The position numbers and the translations under genes were made by a program. Below the pieces are notes generated by a model. That model saw only the letters and a list, made by a program, of their open reading frames with translations. It did no database searches and had not been told where the DNA came from. 64,000 bases of DNA, taken from NCBI GenBank assembly GCA_022821965.1, contig JAJECN010000054.1:1-64000 (forward strand), written 5' to 3'. The stretch comes from Candidatus Poribacteria bacterium. GTDB lineage: Bacteria > Poribacteria > WGA-4E > WGA-3G. Below, piece by piece: positions 61,639-64,000 of this stretch (positions are counted from its first letter, which is position 1; each line of letters starts with the position of its first letter).

Positions 61639-62832
61639 ATTTCGCTCCAATCTAAACTCTCAGACAAATCTACCCGTTTCACCGAATCCGTCATCCGTGG
61701 TATGACGCAGCTCTGCCTGCGCTACGATGCGATCAACCTATCACAAGGCACGCCAGCGTATCAACCCCCGCCCGAAGTCAAAGCCGCAGCGATTGAGGCA
61801 ATCCAAGAAGGATATAATCAATATAGTATCACGTGGGGAGCACCGGCTTTTCGAGAAGCAATCGCACAGAAGATGACGACGTTTAATGACATTCCCACCG
61901 ATCCCGACAGAAACGTCACCGTCACCTGCGGTTCAACCGAAGGCATGCTCTCCTCACTTCTTGCGGTTATCAATCCCGACGACGAGATTATCATCTTTGA
62001 ACCTTTTTATGAAAACTATGGACCGGATACGATCATCTCTGGTGCGAAACCGGTCTACGTAGCGTTACAAGAGACACCAGCATCTGATGGTACTATCCAA
62101 TTTACCTATGACGCAGCCGAACTCAGAGATGCTTTTTCTGCCAATACGAAAGCCATCATCATAAACACCCCGAATAACCCACTCGGTAAGGTTTTTAGTC
62201 GGGACGAACTTCAACAGATTGCTGACCTCTGCTGTGCGTACGATTGTCTTGCTATCACCGATGAAATATATGAGCACATGATTTACGATGAAAGACCGCA
62301 TGTTAGTATCGGTGCGCTGCCGCAGATGCGGGATCGAACGATTACCGTGTCAGGATTGAGCAAAGCCTATTCAATGACCGGGTGGCGGTTAGGATATGTC
62401 ATCGCGCCAGAGCCGTTAACCGATGCTATCCGTAAAATGCACGATTTTTTGACAGTCGGTGCGCCGCATCCACTTCAACGTGCTGGCGTTGTTGCCCTCA
62501 ATTTGCCACCGAGTTATCACCAAGAACTGGTCGCGAAATATGATAAGAATCGCAAACGTCTCGTAAATGACCTCACAGAAGCAGGATTTGTCTGCCATCA
62601 GCCGGAGGGTGCCTATTACATCATGACTGACATCACCGATTTTGGGTTTTCGGATGATACGGCTTTTGCCCATTGGTTGGTGAAGGAGATTGGCGTAGGT
62701 GGCGTGCCGGGTTCCAGTTTCTATAGCCGTCCACACCTCGGCAAGACGAAATTCCGGTTTATGTTCAGCATGGCGGACGACATTCTCTCAGAAGCTGCCG
62801 AACGCTTGATGCAAATCAAGGCAAAAATCTGA
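61639..62832 (+). CDS. Class I/II pyridoxal-phosphate aminotransferase, possible ATT start
   Basis: A fold-type I aminotransferase, about 397 residues. Substrate-binding INLSQGTPAYQPPP, INTPNNPLG and the PLP-lysine in TVSGLSKAYSMTGWRLG are conserved, as is the Arg near the end in KTKFRFMFSM. The first ATG (61702) would remove the usual N-terminal arm: the open frame above it reads SKLSDKSTRFTESVIRGM, as in homologues. AGGG lies 8 nt before an ATT codon at 61639, so an ATT start is the best reading; a sequencing or assembly error could also explain it. Kynurenine- or methionine-type aminotransferase activity is possible. Confidence 0.88.
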   Translation: MSLQSKLSDKSTRFTESVIRGMTQLCLRYDAINLSQGTPAYQPPPEVKAAAIEAIQEGYNQYSITWGAPAFREAIAQKMTTFNDIPTDPDRNVTVTCGSTEGMLSSLLAVINPDDEIIIFEPFYENYGPDTIISGAKPVYVALQETPASDGTIQFTYDAAELRDAFSANTKAIIINTPNNPLGKVFSRDELQQIADLCCAYDCLAITDEIYEHMIYDERPHVSIGALPQMRDRTITVSGLSKAYSMTGWRLGYVIAPEPLTDAIRKMHDFLTVGAPHPLQRAGVVALNLPPSYHQELVAKYDKNRKRLVNDLTEAGFVCHQPEGAYYIMTDITDFGFSDDTAFAHWLVKEIGVGGVPGSSFYSRPHLGKTKFRFMFSMADDILSEAAERLMQIKAKI

Positions 62833-62834
62833 AA

Positions 62835-62858
62835 GTAGGAGGGCTTTAGAAAGCCTAC
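62835..62858. repeat. Palindromic repeat GTAGGAGG type
   Basis: GTAGGAGGGCTTTAGAAAGC followed by CTAC, 2 nt after the aminotransferase stop. It is related to 14222-14245 (inside the MFS gene) and 24462-24485. It may form an mRNA 3' hairpin. Confidence 0.55.
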
Positions 62859-62911
62859 ACGCTGCTTTCTCCCACCGCGGGTTCTCTGTTCACAATTTAA
62901 GAAGGATTGAT

Positions 62912-63118
62912 ATGGACATTTCTCTTGAAAACGAAACGCAGGACATCTACAGAAGAGAGATTGAGACTCTTATTCAGCGGGATGAGAAGTATAGAGATTT
63001 AGGTCCCGCGGAACTTGAGGCGATTGTGCGAGCGTTTGAATTGACTTTGACAAACGGACGCGAGAAGGTCCGAGCACAGATGCTTTATGACCTCATCCAC
63101 CAAAAGAGAGACGATTGA
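62912..63118 (+). CDS. Small conserved-looking helical protein
   Basis: A 68-residue protein, fully helical by composition and strongly charged (YRREIETLIQRDEKYRDLGP; ELTLTNGREKVRAQMLYDLI). I do not recognise the family. AAGGA lies 5-6 nt before the ATG. The Rad50/SMC-like gene starts only 1 nt after its stop, so the two are translationally linked and the small protein may be a partner or regulator of that ATPase. No signal peptide or cysteine motif is present. Confidence 0.8.
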   Translation: MDISLENETQDIYRREIETLIQRDEKYRDLGPAELEAIVRAFELTLTNGREKVRAQMLYDLIHQKRDD

Positions 63119-63119
63119 T

Positions 63120-64000
63120 ATGCAGTTAGAACGGATCCGGCTTAAGACTTTTGGCTGTTTCCAACAGCGTGATTTTGAACTTCATAACGGCATTAATCTC
63201 ATTTTTGGTCCCAATTTTAGTGGGAAAAGCACGCTTGTCAATGCAATCTTCTTCACACTGACAGGGAAACCGATTGTTCCGCGCGTGGATACCTCTGCCA
63301 TTAAAAACGCCAAAGCCTATAGCGGTACAGCTGGACTCCAATTTGTCGTAGATGGTGAGCGTTACCAACTCTACCGTGCCACCGGAAAACGCATCCAGCT
63401 CCGTTCTGAGAAAAATGGCGCGTGGCATGTTCTGTTCGATGAGAATCGGGTCAAGGTAACAGAAGCGATGTTGCAAGAGCAATTTGGGATTATGCACGAG
63501 CAACTTGCGCTCACCACCTTCCTCCGCGAGGGAGAAATTTTTGAATTCCTCGCCCGCCAAACTGCCAGCCGTCGCGATATTCTTCACACCCTTCTCGGTA
63601 TCGACAGATTGATTGAGGTTCGGCAGCGGTTCATTGACACGCGTCGTATTGCCAAACGTGAACAGGGAAGGATCCATGCCCACCAAAATAGCCTGCGGTT
63701 CAATGCTCAGAACGCAAACGCATCCGAAATCGATCGGATTGAAGCGAAGTTGAAAAGTTTGGAAGCCGCTTACGGTGCTGAAACGGGTGATACCGCACTC
63801 ATTGCAGAGTGGCTCCAGCACCAGAACCGCTTGCAAAAGCAATTGGATACGCTTACACATCAACAGCACGAGGCATTGAGCGGTTTCAACGATATCGCGG
63901 GGCTGCGTGGAATGATAACCACCATTGAGACTGCCGTTCAGGAAGCCGTCGGATTAGAAACAAAACGTGAGAAACTCATACAACAAATTGGCAGCCTTGA
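63120..64000 (+). CDS. Rad50/SbcC/SMC-like ATPase, N-terminal part (runs off the window)
   Basis: At least 293 residues with no stop before the window end. The N-terminus MQLERIRLKTFGCFQQRDFE and Walker A GPNFSGKST match Rad50/SbcC-type ATPases. LTTFLREGEIFEFLARQTAS followed by RRDILHTLLGIDRLIEVRQ fits the Q-loop and following segment of Rad50. From about residue 190 the protein becomes coiled coil. It probably works in DNA end processing with an Mre11/SbcD nuclease, which is not seen upstream and may lie downstream. Its ATG begins 1 nt after the stop of the 68-residue protein. Confidence 0.9.
   Translation, partial: MQLERIRLKTFGCFQQRDFELHNGINLIFGPNFSGKSTLVNAIFFTLTGKPIVPRVDTSAIKNAKAYSGTAGLQFVVDGERYQLYRATGKRIQLRSEKNGAWHVLFDENRVKVTEAMLQEQFGIMHEQLALTTFLREGEIFEFLARQTASRRDILHTLLGIDRLIEVRQRFIDTRRIAKREQGRIHAHQNSLRFNAQNANASEIDRIEAKLKSLEAAYGAETGDTALIAEWLQHQNRLQKQLDTLTHQQHEALSGFNDIAGLRGMITTIETAVQEAVGLETKREKLIQQIGSL

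Overview
The window looks like a chromosomal contig from an uncultivated environmental bacterium of the Candidatus Poribacteria type. This is an inference from gene content only: a type I sulfatase, a PhyH dioxygenase, LamG and WD40-dockerin secreted proteins, an M81 peptidase, and many short palindromic or MITE-like repeats between genes. No rRNA is present. The first 114 bases are identical to one end of the IS5-type element at 54965-55960, so the contig probably breaks at a repeated insertion sequence.

Layout. 0.9-12.2 kb is a carbohydrate island: sulfatase, aldo/keto reductase, M81 peptidase, GH43-like propeller protein, a divergent enolase-superfamily protein translationally coupled to a LamG/alpha-glucuronidase-like/beta-helix fusion, and a LamG protein. 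12.8-17.2 kb holds an MFS transporter, a Gfo/Idh/MocA oxidoreductase and a mannitol/fructuronate-type dehydrogenase, which could use the released sugars. 17.3-24.4 kb holds a GT4 glycosyltransferase, a RimK-like ATP-grasp ligase, an unknown protein, a kinase-like/deoxyribosyltransferase-like fusion, PhyH and SppA. 24.8-28.3 kb holds an STT3-like oligosaccharyltransferase, a His-rich membrane-anchored protein and a small secreted protein. 29.8-35.7 kb has three tandem WD40-dockerin genes. 35.7-39.9 kb is hslU, hslV, a membrane protein and an ArsA-type ATPase. 40-42.9 kb is the housekeeping block rplM-rpsI, purA, tRNA-Lys and tRNA-Glu. 43-47.9 kb has a double-thioredoxin protein, two tandem ferredoxins, two paralogous proteins of unknown family and an ECF sigma factor. 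48.4-53.1 kb is a secreted-protein cluster containing a duplicated two-gene module. 53.2-56 kb has a solute-binding protein and the IS. 56.3-64 kb has an SDR, folD, a FIST protein, an SMP-30 protein, LamG, an O-methyltransferase, an aminotransferase, and a Rad50/SMC-like ATPase that runs off the end.

The strongest candidate for an undescribed system is the sigma-factor locus at 45.7-47.9 kb. The sigma gene and the first of the two paralogous unknown genes are both preceded by TGTAACC, exactly 16 nt, then ATTCTTAA. This looks like a self-regulated ECF promoter driving a new protein family. Other points of interest are a C-terminal tail motif (P..KL.T.WG.IK type) shared by four secreted proteins of two different families, palindromic repeats that form gene ends (stop codons, an N-terminus), and a repeat that carries a ribosome-binding site upstream of unrelated genes.
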